Part shown: positions 1 through 8,077 of the stretch, piece after piece
Numbering within the stretch: the stretch's first letter is position 1
Layout: every line of letters begins with the position of its first letter
Origin: CAMAVH01 sp964628235
Lineage (GTDB): Bacteria; Pseudomonadota; Alphaproteobacteria; SMXQ01
NCBI GenBank assembly: GCA_964628235.1
Contig: CAZVLU010000002.1
Coordinates: forward strand, 62,001-126,000
Direction: 5' to 3'
Length of the DNA stretch: 64,000 bases
Made by a program: the position numbers and the translations under genes
Notes under the pieces: model-generated
Databases searched by the model: none
What the model was told of the DNA's origin: nothing
The model's input: only the letters and a program-made list of their open reading frames with translations

Positions 1-1326
1 CATGTCGCGCCAATAGTCGGCGCGTTGGGCAAGCTGAAGCCGCGCCGCGATCTTCGCCAGCCGGTCGCAGGCCGCCCAACACAGCAGGCTCGAATAAGTG
101 TGGACATGGGCGCTGGTGCGCAGCTCCCACAGGCCGGCATCGGGCTTGTCGTGCAGTTGCACGGCGATGTCGCCGATCTTCTCCAGGCGCTCGAACATCG
201 CCTGGTCGCCGGCATGGATCAGCCGGTTGTCGAAGAAGGCCTGCGTGCTGGCGAGCACGACGCTGCCGTAGATGTCGTTTTGGATATGCTCGTAAGCTTG
301 GTTGCCGACGCGCACCGGGCCCATGCCGCGATAGCCGGCGAGGTGGGGCACTTCGCTCTCGATCAGTTTTTCCTCGAGCATGATGCCATAGACCGGCTGC
401 AAATTGCCGTGCTGCGCGCCCGCCGCGATATTGGCGATATAGCCGAGGTAGTCTTCCATCGTCTTGGTGGCGCCGAGCTTGTTCAGCGCCTGGACGACGA
501 AATAGGCGTCGCGCAGCCAGCAGAAGCGGTAGTCCCAGTTGCGCTGGGTGCCGGGCGCTTCGGGGATCGACGTGGTCATGGCGGCGATGATCGCGCCGCT
601 TTCCTCGAAGCTGCAGAGCTTGAGCGTGATCGCGGCGCGGATGATCTCCTCTTGGAACTCCGGCGGCAGCGACAAATAGCGCACCCATTCCACCCAATAG
701 TCCTGGGTGCGCTCTTCCATCTCTCGCGCGTAGTCGGTAAGCGGGCGCAGCAACGTCTCGTCCGGTCCGAGCACAAGATTGGCCGGGCGATCGAGCAGCA
801 TCGGAATCTCGTCGACGATGAACGAGATCGGAATGTCGGTGGTCAAGCGCAGCGTCTGGCGCGGCATGATATAGCGGGCGTGATTGCTGCCGCGGGTGAC
901 GTCGGGCTTCGCCGCGCCATAGCCGCCGTGCGGGCGCAGCCGGATGCGGATGCGGGGCGTTCCGTTCAACGGCTCCAACCGGCGCACGATGGTGATGGGG
1001 CGGTAGATGCGCCCGAGCTGCTTGAAACGCGGCGCGAGATCGACGATGCGCAGCGCCGCGCCGGCGGTGTCGTAAAGGATAGTTTCGACAATGGCGCTGT
1101 TCTTGAGATAGCGCTGCTCGCTGCGTTCGAAATTTTCCAGAGCGATGTCGAAGGCGCCGTCCGTCGGGGCGTCCCAGGCCGTCGCCGCCGGCCCGCCGCC
1201 GAGCAGGCTGGAGAACACCGGATCGCCATCGAAGCGCGGCATGCAGGACCAAACGATGCGGGCCTGCTTGTCGATCAGGGCGGAGAAAATGCAATTGCCG
1301 ATGACGGCCAGGTCGAGAGTGCTCAT
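1..1326 (-). CDS. Glycoside hydrolase family 15 protein (glucoamylase/trehalase-like), 3' part missing
   Basis: The first 442 codons read to the window edge, so the C-terminus is missing. The protein begins MSTLDLAVIGNC, followed by an N-terminal beta-sandwich-like part, then an (alpha/alpha)6-type part containing NWDYRFCWLRDAYF near residue 260. That last motif is the usual GH15 signature around the substrate subsite. Related bacterial enzymes of about 600 residues cleave alpha-glucans or trehalose. No signal peptide is visible, so it probably acts in the cytoplasm. The ATG at 1326 is preceded by a weak ACAGGG. An open frame covers nearly the same span on the other strand, but only this strand encodes a recognisable protein. 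The substrate cannot be fixed from the sequence. Confidence 0.88.
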   Translation of the reverse strand, partial: MSTLDLAVIGNCIFSALIDKQARIVWSCMPRFDGDPVFSSLLGGGPAATAWDAPTDGAFDIALENFERSEQRYLKNSAIVETILYDTAGAALRIVDLAPRFKQLGRIYRPITIVRRLEPLNGTPRIRIRLRPHGGYGAAKPDVTRGSNHARYIMPRQTLRLTTDIPISFIVDEIPMLLDRPANLVLGPDETLLRPLTDYAREMEERTQDYWVEWVRYLSLPPEFQEEIIRAAITLKLCSFEESGAIIAAMTTSIPEAPGTQRNWDYRFCWLRDAYFVVQALNKLGATKTMEDYLGYIANIAAGAQHGNLQPVYGIMLEEKLIESEVPHLAGYRGMGPVRVGNQAYEHIQNDIYGSVVLASTQAFFDNRLIHAGDQAMFERLEKIGDIAVQLHDKPDAGLWELRTSAHVHTYSSLLCWAACDRLAKIAARLQLAQRADYWRDM

Positions 1327-1453
1327 GCGCCCTGTCGAATCATGCGGTGAAAGGGAGGGGCGTGGCCACGCGTGGCACAGCAGTTATAAGACCACGACGA
1401 GGCGCTAGGAGTAAACTCCCGAGCGCTGCATTAGTTCCCGCAATTTCAGAGAT

Positions 1454-2272
1454 TTAGCGCCGCATCAGGGGGATCGCCGCGCTGCGCGGCATGATTTGAC
1501 CGACGGGGACTGGCCGGCCCGCGGCGACTGGGGTCGCCATCGCGGGCGCGCGGTTGGCGGCGACGCTCGTCGCCCCCATCAGCGGCGTGCCTGATGTCCG
1601 CGCTGCCTGCGTCGCGGCATAGGCGGCGCGGCGTTCCTGATAGGCGGTCTGCACCTCGAGGCGGCGCTCTTCGGCGCTTTGGCGGCGCGACTTGCCCCAC
1701 AGTTCGGTGATTTTGGCGCGATAGCGGAAGTGATGCTCGGGCGTCGCCGAATGGTAGTTCCCGGCGGCGGCGATCCACGACTTCGTGTCGTCGTACTGGC
1801 TCCGCAGAAATTTCGCCGCATAGGCGACGTTGCTCTCCGGCTCGAAGGCGGTCTCGAGGTCGGGGAATGCGTTCGGGTGGTACATCAGGTTGATCTGCAT
1901 GCAGCCGACGTCGATGTTGCGGATGCCGCGCGCTTTGAGGGCCTGCACCTGGGCGATGGCCTCGGCCTTCGAGGCGAAGAATTGCCCCTTGCCCTCGGCA
2001 GTTACTGTCCAGGGCCAGGCAAAACTTGCCGATTTTTCCTTGTCCCAACGGCCCGACTCGGCGAGCGACACGGCGGCCAGCAAATGGTTGGGAATGCCAT
2101 GCAGGCGCTCTTGGCGCGCGATCGGCGCGGCGCAGGATTTCTTATTGGCATCAAAGACTTGCGCCGTGATCGGGGCGCTGACGGCCGGCATGGCGAGGCT
2201 CGCGCCAAAGAGCGCGGTCAGGCCGCTCAGGACGGCGAGAAGGATGAGGCGGGGGCGAAATGTCTGGGTCAT
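1454..2272 (-). CDS. Periplasmic SLT-type lytic transglycosylase-like protein
   Basis: About 272 residues from ATG 2272. It starts MTQTFRPRLILLAVLSG, a clear signal peptide with an A-rich cleavage region near residue 32 (SLAMPAVSA). The mature part has HGIPNHLLAAVSLAESGR, carrying the presumed catalytic Glu, then VGCMQINLMYHP and YAAKFLR, and finally AAGNYHSATPEHHFRYRAK. This is the soluble lytic transglycosylase fold, which cuts peptidoglycan glycan strands in the periplasm. The last 80 residues are a low-complexity A/P/R tail. An in-frame ATG at 2353 would add 27 residues ahead of the signal peptide, so I prefer 2272. The gene stands alone on this strand. Confidence 0.85.
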   Translation of the reverse strand: MTQTFRPRLILLAVLSGLTALFGASLAMPAVSAPITAQVFDANKKSCAAPIARQERLHGIPNHLLAAVSLAESGRWDKEKSASFAWPWTVTAEGKGQFFASKAEAIAQVQALKARGIRNIDVGCMQINLMYHPNAFPDLETAFEPESNVAYAAKFLRSQYDDTKSWIAAAGNYHSATPEHHFRYRAKITELWGKSRRQSAEERRLEVQTAYQERRAAYAATQAARTSGTPLMGATSVAANRAPAMATPVAAGRPVPVGQIMPRSAAIPLMRR

Positions 2273-2424
2273 GGTCCAGATAGCTTCGCAAGGCCTATGC
2301 CAAGCGGATTTGCCCGGGCTGCGCAGCAAAACCGGCGGGCGGAACATTTCCAATCGAGGGGCGAGCGCGCTGGATTATCAGCCGAATCGCCCGGGTCCGG
2401 TTGCAATCGAGTCTTATATAAAAC

Positions 2425-2556
2425 ATTTGATTTGGGTCAGGGAGGATGCCATTCTTGTCGGGCGGACGAGGGATATGCGCCCTCTGTTCGTAAACACCCT
2501 TCTTGGGCGTTTCCTCCCTAGACTTCAGGGCCGCGCTTGCGCGGCCCTATTTTTTT
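2425..2556 (+). ncRNA. Candidate structured small RNA with its own terminator
   Basis: This lies between two minus-strand genes, with no coding potential I trust. A perfect 8-bp stem, AGGGAGGA at 2439-2446 with TCCTCCCT at 2512-2519, encloses a hairpin GAGGG/CCCTC (2468-2472 with 2480-2484) and a smaller CCC/GGG hairpin (2497-2499 with 2505-2507). A strong plus-strand terminator follows at once. An AT-rich TATATAAAA lies just upstream at 2415, but no good -35 box is visible. It lacks the conserved SRP RNA core, and 6S RNA is found elsewhere in the window. I cannot assign a family. Confidence 0.5.
2527..2556 (+). terminator. Rho-independent terminator of the candidate small RNA
   Basis: The stem AGGGCCGC (2527-2534) pairs with GCGGCCCT (2541-2548) and is followed by A and seven T residues. 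The T-run is on the plus strand only, although both neighbouring genes are on the minus strand. It therefore points to a plus-strand transcript starting upstream. Confidence 0.75.
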
Positions 2557-2576
2557 GTCCGGCGGGAATGGTGCGG

Positions 2577-3515
2577 TCAGCGCGCTTTGCCAATAAGCTC
2601 CGGCAAACGGTTTTTCAGCAACGCGATGACCTGGCCCATATGGGCGGTCAAAGCGGCGAGCTTGGGCTTGGCGCTGTAGCGCAGCTCGTCCATGTAGATT
2701 TCGCGGTTGATCTCGATTTGCAGCGCATGGACGCGCGCCGTCGGCTGGCCGTAATGCACCGTGGTGAAGCCGCCCGAGTAAGGCATGTTGCGCGTCACCC
2801 GATAGCCGAGATCGCTCAGCGCCGCTTCCACCGTCTGCGTCACCTCGGGCGCGCAAGAGGCGCCGAAGCAGTCGCCGAGCACCATGTCGACGCGCTTGAG
2901 GCCGGCGTCGCGGTCCATCGGGCCGCCGATCGACGGCATCGAATGGCAATCGATCAACAGGCAATAGCCGAACTCTTCGCGGGTGCGTTCGATCAGGCCT
3001 TGCAGCGTGCGGTGGTAGGGACGATACAGCGCGTTGATGCGCTCTGCCGCCTCGGCGAAACGCAGCTTGCGCTTATAGATCTCCTCGCCGTTGGCGACCA
3101 CGCGGGCGATGGTGCCGAGCCCGCCCGCGACGCGCGGCGAGGTGGCGTTGACGTAGGACGGCAGCTCGTCCTCGAACATCTCGGGATCGAGCTCGAACGG
3201 CTCGCGGTTGGGATCGATGTAGGCGCGCGGGAAAAAGGCGCGCAGCAGCGGCGCGCCGAGCTCGGGCGCCGCGCCGTAGATTTTATCGACGAAGCTGTCC
3301 TCCGAGCGGCGCAGCATCTGCGGATCGAGCCGCGAGGCGGCGATGAATTCCTCGGGATAGCGGTCGCCGCTATGCGGCGAGGCGAAGACGGCGGCGATCG
3401 TCTGGCGCTCCGGCTCCAGCACCTGGCACACGGGGCGGTCTTCGCTGCCGACGGAAATCGCTTGAACCCCGGGGGCCAAACTCGATGCGGTCGCGGTCTG
3501 CTCGTTGAAGGACAT
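2577..3515 (-). CDS. N-formylglutamate amidohydrolase family protein
   Basis: 312 residues from ATG 3515 (MSFNEQTATA). Family motifs visible are FASPHSGDRYPEEF, EDSFVDKIY, YIDPNREPFELDP, LLIDCHSMPS and NMPYSGGFTTVHYG, ending with the ALQIEINREIYMDE block. These carry the His/Glu metal ligands of the FGase family. Members hydrolyse N-formylglutamate in histidine breakdown or related N-acyl compounds. No hut genes lie nearby, so the natural substrate is open. An upstream ATG at 3614 would add 33 residues with no family similarity. A second, shorter member of the same family is at 9033-9824. Confidence 0.88.
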   Translation of the reverse strand: MSFNEQTATASSLAPGVQAISVGSEDRPVCQVLEPERQTIAAVFASPHSGDRYPEEFIAASRLDPQMLRRSEDSFVDKIYGAAPELGAPLLRAFFPRAYIDPNREPFELDPEMFEDELPSYVNATSPRVAGGLGTIARVVANGEEIYKRKLRFAEAAERINALYRPYHRTLQGLIERTREEFGYCLLIDCHSMPSIGGPMDRDAGLKRVDMVLGDCFGASCAPEVTQTVEAALSDLGYRVTRNMPYSGGFTTVHYGQPTARVHALQIEINREIYMDELRYSAKPKLAALTAHMGQVIALLKNRLPELIGKAR

Positions 3516-3635
3516 AGGGCTGAGTGTAAACCAATCCGCCGGCCTGTCACCCAAGGGTGGAAAAGCTTGCGATTTAGAGGGTTTTTCCGGGTCGATGAGC
3601 GCTGATGGGCGCATCGGAACCGGCGCGGAACGATC

Positions 3636-3663
3636 TTGAATTGCCGGACCGATCGGGTATAAG
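3636..3663 (+). promoter_or_regulatory. Likely sigma-70 promoter of tRNA-Val
   Basis: TTGAAT (3636-3641) and TATAAG (3658-3663) are 16 bp apart. This places the start near 3670, about 75 bases ahead of the mature tRNA. Confidence 0.5.
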
Positions 3664-3744
3664 TCGCTTCCCCCGAAGGACGGGCGGTCGTCAACCGCTC
3701 CCGCGAATTCAAGACATTGCGAATTCGCGGCAGTCCATCGGTGC

Positions 3745-3819
3745 GGGCGCGTAGCTCAGCGGTAGAGCACTACCTTGACATGGTAGGGGTCACAGGTTCA
3801 ATCCCTGTCGCGCCCACCA
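3745..3819 (+). tRNA. tRNA-Val (GAC)
   Basis: A 75-nt cloverleaf. The acceptor stem GGGCGCG pairs with CGCGCCC. The D arm contains GTAGCTCAGCGGTAGAGC, the anticodon stem is CTACC/GGTAG around the loop TTGACAT (anticodon GAC), and the T arm has ACAGG-TTCAATC-CCTGT. The 3' CCA is encoded (3817-3819). It reads GUC/GUU valine codons. Confidence 0.97.
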
Positions 3820-3882
3820 CTTCCCCGATAAGGCCTCGTCGCTTTTGATTGTAAAATGTCGGCGCTCTATGGGGTGCCGCCT

Positions 3883-3977
3883 GCGCGCCGTATTTCGTCA
3901 CGCGGCGCTTGCGCGCCGTATTTCGTTACGCGGCGCTTGCGCGCCGTATTTCGTTACGCGGCGCTTGCGCGCCGCCG
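3883..3977 (+). repeat. Three tandem 28-bp repeats plus a partial fourth
   Basis: Near-identical 28-bp units lie at 3883-3910, 3911-3938 and 3939-3966, with a partial copy at 3967. They differ at one base (TCGTCACG versus TCGTTACG). Across each junction CGGCGC and GCGCCG can form a short hairpin. The array ends about 20 bp before the start codon of the first dioxygenase gene, so it occupies that gene's leader. Confidence 0.9.
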
Positions 3978-3998
3978 CCGCCGCGCTAAAGTCCGGCC

Positions 3999-4595
3999 AT
4001 GTTCCACTTCCCCATCCCGCCGCGCCCGCCCGTTCAAACCCGCTTGCCGAACTTCGTGTGGGGCGAAGGCCTGTTCACCAACGATGAACTCGACAAGATC
4101 AACGCCTACGCCATGACGCTGCCGCCCAAGCAGGTCACCGTCGGCATGGATCTCGTCTATCGTCCGGAGATGAACCGCTCGGTCGCGCGCTGGCTGCCGC
4201 CGGGGCCCGAGTCGGCTTGGATCTACCAGAAGATCACCTCGACCGTGGCGCTGCTCAATGCGCGCCACTACCAGTTCGACATCACCGGCATGGACGAGCC
4301 GCTCTACCACATCACCTACCCGGCGAGCGATCTCGGCCATTACGATTGGCATACCGACGTTTCGACCGACGACCAGCCGACGCGCAAATTGTCGATCACC
4401 TTCCAGATGACCGATCCCGCGACCTACGACGGCGGCAGCCTGGAGATGAACGCCGGCGGCAATGTCGAGGTCTGTCCGCGCGATCGCGGCAAGCTCATCT
4501 TGTTTCCGTCGTTCCAGCTCCACCGCGTCACCCCGGTGACGCGCGGCGTGCGCAGCGCGCTGGTGGCCTGGATCGTCGGCCCGCCGTTGCGCTGA
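3999..4595 (+). CDS. 2OG-Fe(II) oxygenase, PKHD-type hydroxylase-like (copy 1)
   Basis: 198 residues. The iron triad is visible as H118 and D120 in DWHTD and H175 in FQLHRVTPV. R185 (RSALVAW) is the usual 2-oxoglutarate-binding Arg, and a double-stranded beta-helix core lies between. This is the Fe(II)/2-oxoglutarate hydroxylase fold related to PKHD and prolyl 4-hydroxylases, presumably cytoplasmic since no signal is present. The substrate is unknown. The next gene is a close paralogue 14 bp downstream, so the pair looks like a tandem duplication in one transcript. No clear Shine-Dalgarno sequence precedes the ATG, which follows the 28-bp repeats. Confidence 0.9.
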   Translation: MFHFPIPPRPPVQTRLPNFVWGEGLFTNDELDKINAYAMTLPPKQVTVGMDLVYRPEMNRSVARWLPPGPESAWIYQKITSTVALLNARHYQFDITGMDEPLYHITYPASDLGHYDWHTDVSTDDQPTRKLSITFQMTDPATYDGGSLEMNAGGNVEVCPRDRGKLILFPSFQLHRVTPVTRGVRSALVAWIVGPPLR

Positions 4596-4609
4596 GGCGG
4601 GAAAACATC

Positions 4610-5209
4610 ATGTTCCACTATCCGATTCCGCATCATCCGCCCGTCCAAAAGCGCACGCCGCCCTTCGTCTGGGGACAAGGCCTGTTCAGCGACGCCGAGT
4701 TGGACAAGATCAACGCCTATGCCTTGAAGCTGCCGGCCAAGCAGGTCCAGGTCGGCGAGCGGACTTTAGCTTACAAGCCGCAAGTCAATCGATCGATCGT
4801 GCGGCATCTCATGCCGAACGCCGACACCCTGTGGATCTATCAGAAGATCACCATGATGGTGTCGCTGCTCAATTCGCAGCATTACCGATACGACCTTACC
4901 GGTTTCGACGAGCCGCTCTACCATGTGACCTATCAGGCCGAAGACCAGGGCCACTACGACTGGCATATCGACAAGAACGGCGACAACCTGCCGACGCGCA
5001 AGCTGTCGATCACGTTCCAGATGACCGATCCGGCGGCTTATGACGGCGGCGATTTGCAGATCAACGCCTACGGCTCGATAGATGCCTGCCCGCGCGAGCG
5101 CGGCAAGCTGATCCTGTTTCCGTCCTACGAGATCCACCGGGTGACCCCGGTGACGCGCGGAACGCGTTCGGCCCTCGTCGCCTGGAGCGTCGGCCCGCCC
5201 TTCCGCTGA
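4610..5209 (+). CDS. 2OG-Fe(II) oxygenase, PKHD-type hydroxylase-like (copy 2)
   Basis: 199 residues, paralogous to the previous gene along its full length. Both begin MFH(F/Y)PIP and share WIYQKIT, RKLSITFQMTDPA, RGKLILFPS, HRVTPVTRG and RSALVAW. The metal ligands H119, D121 and H176 and the 2OG-binding R186 are all kept, so both copies should be active. They differ mostly around residues 45-75 and just after the HxD motif, where substrate contacts usually lie. The open frame continues upstream through the first gene, but ATG 4610 after GGCGGG matches the paralogue's start. Confidence 0.9.
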   Translation: MFHYPIPHHPPVQKRTPPFVWGQGLFSDAELDKINAYALKLPAKQVQVGERTLAYKPQVNRSIVRHLMPNADTLWIYQKITMMVSLLNSQHYRYDLTGFDEPLYHVTYQAEDQGHYDWHIDKNGDNLPTRKLSITFQMTDPAAYDGGDLQINAYGSIDACPRERGKLILFPSYEIHRVTPVTRGTRSALVAWSVGPPFR

Positions 5210-5239
5210 GACGGGAGCGCTTGGGCGCTGGCCGGCGCG

Positions 5240-6154
5240 CTAATCCGCGCGCTTTTTCGGCGATTTATAGCCGTCAGTTTTACGGCCCTTCATGAAGGTC
5301 TTGTATGTGTCGCGGTGGTTGTCGGCGTTGTACGGGCAGACGTCGACGCAGAGGTGGCAATATTCCTCGCGCAGCCGCGAATAGGGGTAGCATTTGGCCA
5401 CGTCGGTGAGCCAACGCTTGACGCCTTCGGTTTCGATGAACTCCCGAGGGATCGCGTCGCCGGGGCAGTTGTTCGTGCAGACGTTGCATTTGAGGCAGGT
5501 GTCCTGCACGCCGAAAACCAGCGGCGAATCCTCCGCCAAAGGCAAGGTCGTCGTCACGAAGCTCGGGCGGAAGCTCGCGCCGTAGGTCGGGTTGATCAAG
5601 CTGCCATGCTTGCCCAATTCGCCGAAGCCGGCGCGATACATCGCCGGAATCGCCTGGATCGCGGTGCCGCCGTTGTGGTGGGCGAGCGCCGCATGGCCGA
5701 ACTCGTCGCGAATCTGCCGGGCGAGCAGCGTGGCGATGCGCGCGACATCGCGATAGGCGCGCTGCGCTTCCTCTTCGACTAGGCTGGGGTCCTGCAACAC
5801 CGTGTCGTAGTCTTCATGCACGCCGATGCAGACGGCATAGTCGTGCGGCAGATCGACGTCCTTATCGATCATCGTCGGCGTCAAGCGGACGATGCCGACC
5901 AGTTCGGCGCCGAGCGCCTCGGCGCGGCGCTTGATCTCCGCCGCCATAGCGGCGGGATCTTCCAGCGGCCGGCCGGCCGGGTTGACCGGACCGTCGCGGT
6001 CGGGCGTCATGGCGCGAATTTCGGCGCTGTAGGCTTTGCGCCTGTCCGACGCGGCCTCGTACAGCGGCACTTTATCCAATCCCATGCGCTGCATGACCTC
6101 GACCAATAGGGGGTCTTTCAGGCCTTGTTCGCGCCGGACGGTTTTTCCGATCAT
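5240..6154 (-). CDS. Reductive dehalogenase-like protein with two 4Fe-4S clusters
   Basis: 304 residues. The C-terminal part carries two ferredoxin-type clusters: C220, C223, C226 and C230 (CLKCNVCTNNCP), then C255, C266, C269 and C273 (CHLCVDVCP). Upstream is GTAIQAIPAMYRAGFGELG followed by GSLINPTYG, a block shared by reductive dehalogenases and epoxyqueuosine reductases. No Tat signal and no membrane anchor are present, so it is probably a cytoplasmic redox enzyme and not a respiratory dehalogenase. No corrinoid-binding motif is evident by eye. It converges on the dioxygenase pair. The reaction is unknown. Confidence 0.8.
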   Translation of the reverse strand: MIGKTVRREQGLKDPLLVEVMQRMGLDKVPLYEAASDRRKAYSAEIRAMTPDRDGPVNPAGRPLEDPAAMAAEIKRRAEALGAELVGIVRLTPTMIDKDVDLPHDYAVCIGVHEDYDTVLQDPSLVEEEAQRAYRDVARIATLLARQIRDEFGHAALAHHNGGTAIQAIPAMYRAGFGELGKHGSLINPTYGASFRPSFVTTTLPLAEDSPLVFGVQDTCLKCNVCTNNCPGDAIPREFIETEGVKRWLTDVAKCYPYSRLREEYCHLCVDVCPYNADNHRDTYKTFMKGRKTDGYKSPKKRAD

Positions 6155-6232
6155 CGTGTGCCTCCCATTTTGCCTTCTTTTTCCATAGCTTAGGCCTGCG
6201 CGGGCGGCCTTGTGAAGGTGACTTTGCCCTGG

Positions 6233-6261
6233 TTGACAGGCCTTGGCGCGCCCTTTATGGT
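6233..6261 (+). promoter_or_regulatory. Promoter of rpmJ
   Basis: A consensus -35 TTGACA (6233-6238) and TATGGT (6256-6261) are separated by 17 bp. The start would lie near 6268, giving a leader of about 95 nt ahead of the L36 gene. Confidence 0.65.
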
Positions 6262-6361
6262 CCGCGCCTCACCGAAATTCGGGTCCCGACGTCATCCCTG
6301 GCGCGGGGCTTTTGTTTGCCCCGGTGCCCCATGAGGGGCAGTTATTTTAAGCGAGAGCGCC

Positions 6362-6487
6362 ATGAAGATCGTCAATTCCCTCAAGTCGGCGAAGACCCGC
6401 GACAAGAACTGCCGCATCGTGCGCCGCAAGGGCCGCGTTTACGTCATCAACAAGAAGAACCCCCGCTTCAAGGCGCGTCAGGGCTAA
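6362..6487 (+). CDS. rpmJ: 50S ribosomal protein L36, zinc-independent form
   Basis: 41 residues, MKIVNSLKSAKTRDKNC to the end RFKARQG. It has only one cysteine (C17), so it is the zinc-free (C-minus, ykgO-type) L36 common in Alphaproteobacteria. L36 binds 23S rRNA near the peptidyl-transferase region of the large subunit. It stands alone between its own promoter and a strong terminator, outside any ribosomal-protein operon. GAGAGCGCC precedes the ATG as a modest ribosome-binding site. Confidence 0.95.
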   Translation: MKIVNSLKSAKTRDKNCRIVRRKGRVYVINKKNPRFKARQG

Positions 6488-6520
6488 CGCCCGCCGCATC
6501 CGCGCCACGCGCCGGAATCA

Positions 6521-6551
6521 AAAAGGGCGGACCCATCGGGTCCGCCCTTTT
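6521..6551. terminator. Bidirectional terminator between rpmJ and pyk
   Basis: AAAAGGGCGGACC pairs with GGTCCGCCCTTTT around a short loop. The A-run and T-run on either side let it stop both converging genes. Confidence 0.85.
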
Positions 6552-6581
6552 CGTTTTGCGGAGCGGGCTCAAGCTTGAGGG

Positions 6582-8018
6582 CTATTCGCGCTCGAAGCGG
6601 CTGCCGCCGACTTTGATGATGCGCAGCACGTTGGTGCCGCCTGGCGTGCCGAAGGGCACGCCGGCGGTCACGATGAGCCGCTCGCCGTTCTTTGCGAAGC
6701 CTTCGCTGACGGCGATACGCGCCGCCTTTTCGACCATGGTCGAGAAGTTGCGGACGTCCGCCGTCTGAACGGGATGCACGCCCCACACGAGCGCCAGTTT
6801 GCGCGCCGTCGACATTAAGGAGGTCAGGCCGAGGATCGGGACGTCGGGACGCTCGCGCGCCGCCCGCATGCTGGTGGTGCCTGAGGTCGTGTAAGTGACG
6901 ATGGCGGCGGCCGAGAGCGTATGGGCCGTCTGGCGCGCCGCCGCCGAGATGGCGTCGGAGCTGTCGGGCTCAGGGTCGGGCCGGTCGGCGTTGAGGAAGC
7001 GGCGATAGAGCGGATCGGCTTCGACCTGCTTGATGATGCGATGCATCATCTCGACGGCGAGGATCGGATAGTCGCCGACGGCGGTTTCCGCCGACAGCAT
7101 CACGGCATCGGCGCCGTCATAGATCGCGGTGGCGACGTCGGAGGCTTCGGCGCGCGTCGGGGCCGGCGACGAGATCATCGATTCGAGCATCTGGGTCGCG
7201 ACGACGACCGGCGTGCCGGCTTTGTGGCAGGCACGCACGATGCGGCGCTGCAAAATCGGCACTTCCTCCGGCAGCATTTCGACGCCGAGATCGCCGCGCG
7301 CGACCATGACGGCGTCGGCCAGCTTGATGATGGCGTCGAGATGGGCGATGGCGGCGGGCTTTTCCAGCTTGGCGCAGATGCCGGCGCGGCCTTTGACGAT
7401 CTTGCGGACGTCTTCGATGTCTTTCGGGCGCTGCACGAAGCTGAGGCCGATCCAATCGACGCCGAGCTTGAGGCCGTTCTGCAGATCGATCTTGTCCTTC
7501 GGCGTCATGGCCGCGACCGGCAGCACGGAGTCGGGCACGTTGAGGCCTTTGCGGTCGGAAATCTCGCCGCCGGTGATCACCTTGGTCTCGGCGAAGTCCT
7601 TGCCGCATTTGACGACGCGGAGGCGAATCTTGCCGTCGTTGATCAGCAGGTCCTGTTTCGGCGCCAATGCGGCGAACACTTCCTTGTGCGGCAGGCCGAC
7701 GCGGCTGATGTCGCCCGGCGTCTTGTCCATGTCGAGGCGGAAAGACTGTCCGGCCTTCAGCATCACCGGACCCTTGGCAAAGGCGCCGACGCGCAGCTTG
7801 GGTCCTTGCAGGTCCATCAGGATGGCGATGGGGCGGCCGTGTTTGGCCTCGATGGCGCGGATGGCCTCGACGCGCGCGCGATGGTCCTCGATGCTGCCGT
7901 GGCTGAAATTCAGCCGAAAAATATCGGCGCCCGCGAGGAACAGTTTTTCCAGGACCGCAGGGGACGACGTGGCCGGCCCCAGGGTGGCGATGATCTTTGC
8001 ACTTCTAAAACGACGCAT
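6582..8018 (-). CDS. pyk: Pyruvate kinase
   Basis: 478 residues, the usual length. The N-terminus MRRFRSAKIIATLGPA and NFSHG form the start of the TIM barrel. ILMDLQGPKLRVG, LSFVQRPKDI and GDLGVEM follow, with the substrate and metal site in the MLPEEVPILQRRI region and ATQMLESM further on. The C-terminal alpha/beta domain ends GGTNVLRIIKVG. It converts phosphoenolpyruvate and ADP to pyruvate and ATP in lower glycolysis. Phosphofructokinase (40438) and class I aldolase (57836) are encoded in the same window but not nearby. It is transcribed alone and converges on rpmJ. Confidence 0.97.
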   Translation of the reverse strand: MRRFRSAKIIATLGPATSSPAVLEKLFLAGADIFRLNFSHGSIEDHRARVEAIRAIEAKHGRPIAILMDLQGPKLRVGAFAKGPVMLKAGQSFRLDMDKTPGDISRVGLPHKEVFAALAPKQDLLINDGKIRLRVVKCGKDFAETKVITGGEISDRKGLNVPDSVLPVAAMTPKDKIDLQNGLKLGVDWIGLSFVQRPKDIEDVRKIVKGRAGICAKLEKPAAIAHLDAIIKLADAVMVARGDLGVEMLPEEVPILQRRIVRACHKAGTPVVVATQMLESMISSPAPTRAEASDVATAIYDGADAVMLSAETAVGDYPILAVEMMHRIIKQVEADPLYRRFLNADRPDPEPDSSDAISAAARQTAHTLSAAAIVTYTTSGTTSMRAARERPDVPILGLTSLMSTARKLALVWGVHPVQTADVRNFSTMVEKAARIAVSEGFAKNGERLIVTAGVPFGTPGGTNVLRIIKVGGSRFERE

Positions 8019-8077
8019 GGCCGCACCTTAACCTTTGCATATGACAGATGCCAGTCCGCTTCGCGAAAATGCGGCCC

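Noticed and set aside
25..1350. A 441-codon open frame on the plus strand opposite the GH15 gene
   Set aside because: The opposite strand encodes clear GH15 motifs; this frame is a GC-rich mirror with His/Arg/Asp-biased composition and no motif.
2425..2556. SRP RNA or 6S RNA identity for the candidate small RNA
   Set aside because: The conserved SRP core is absent, and 6S RNA is found at its usual place near 59600.
3883..3977. CRISPR array
   Set aside because: Units are directly tandem without spacers, and no cas genes are nearby.
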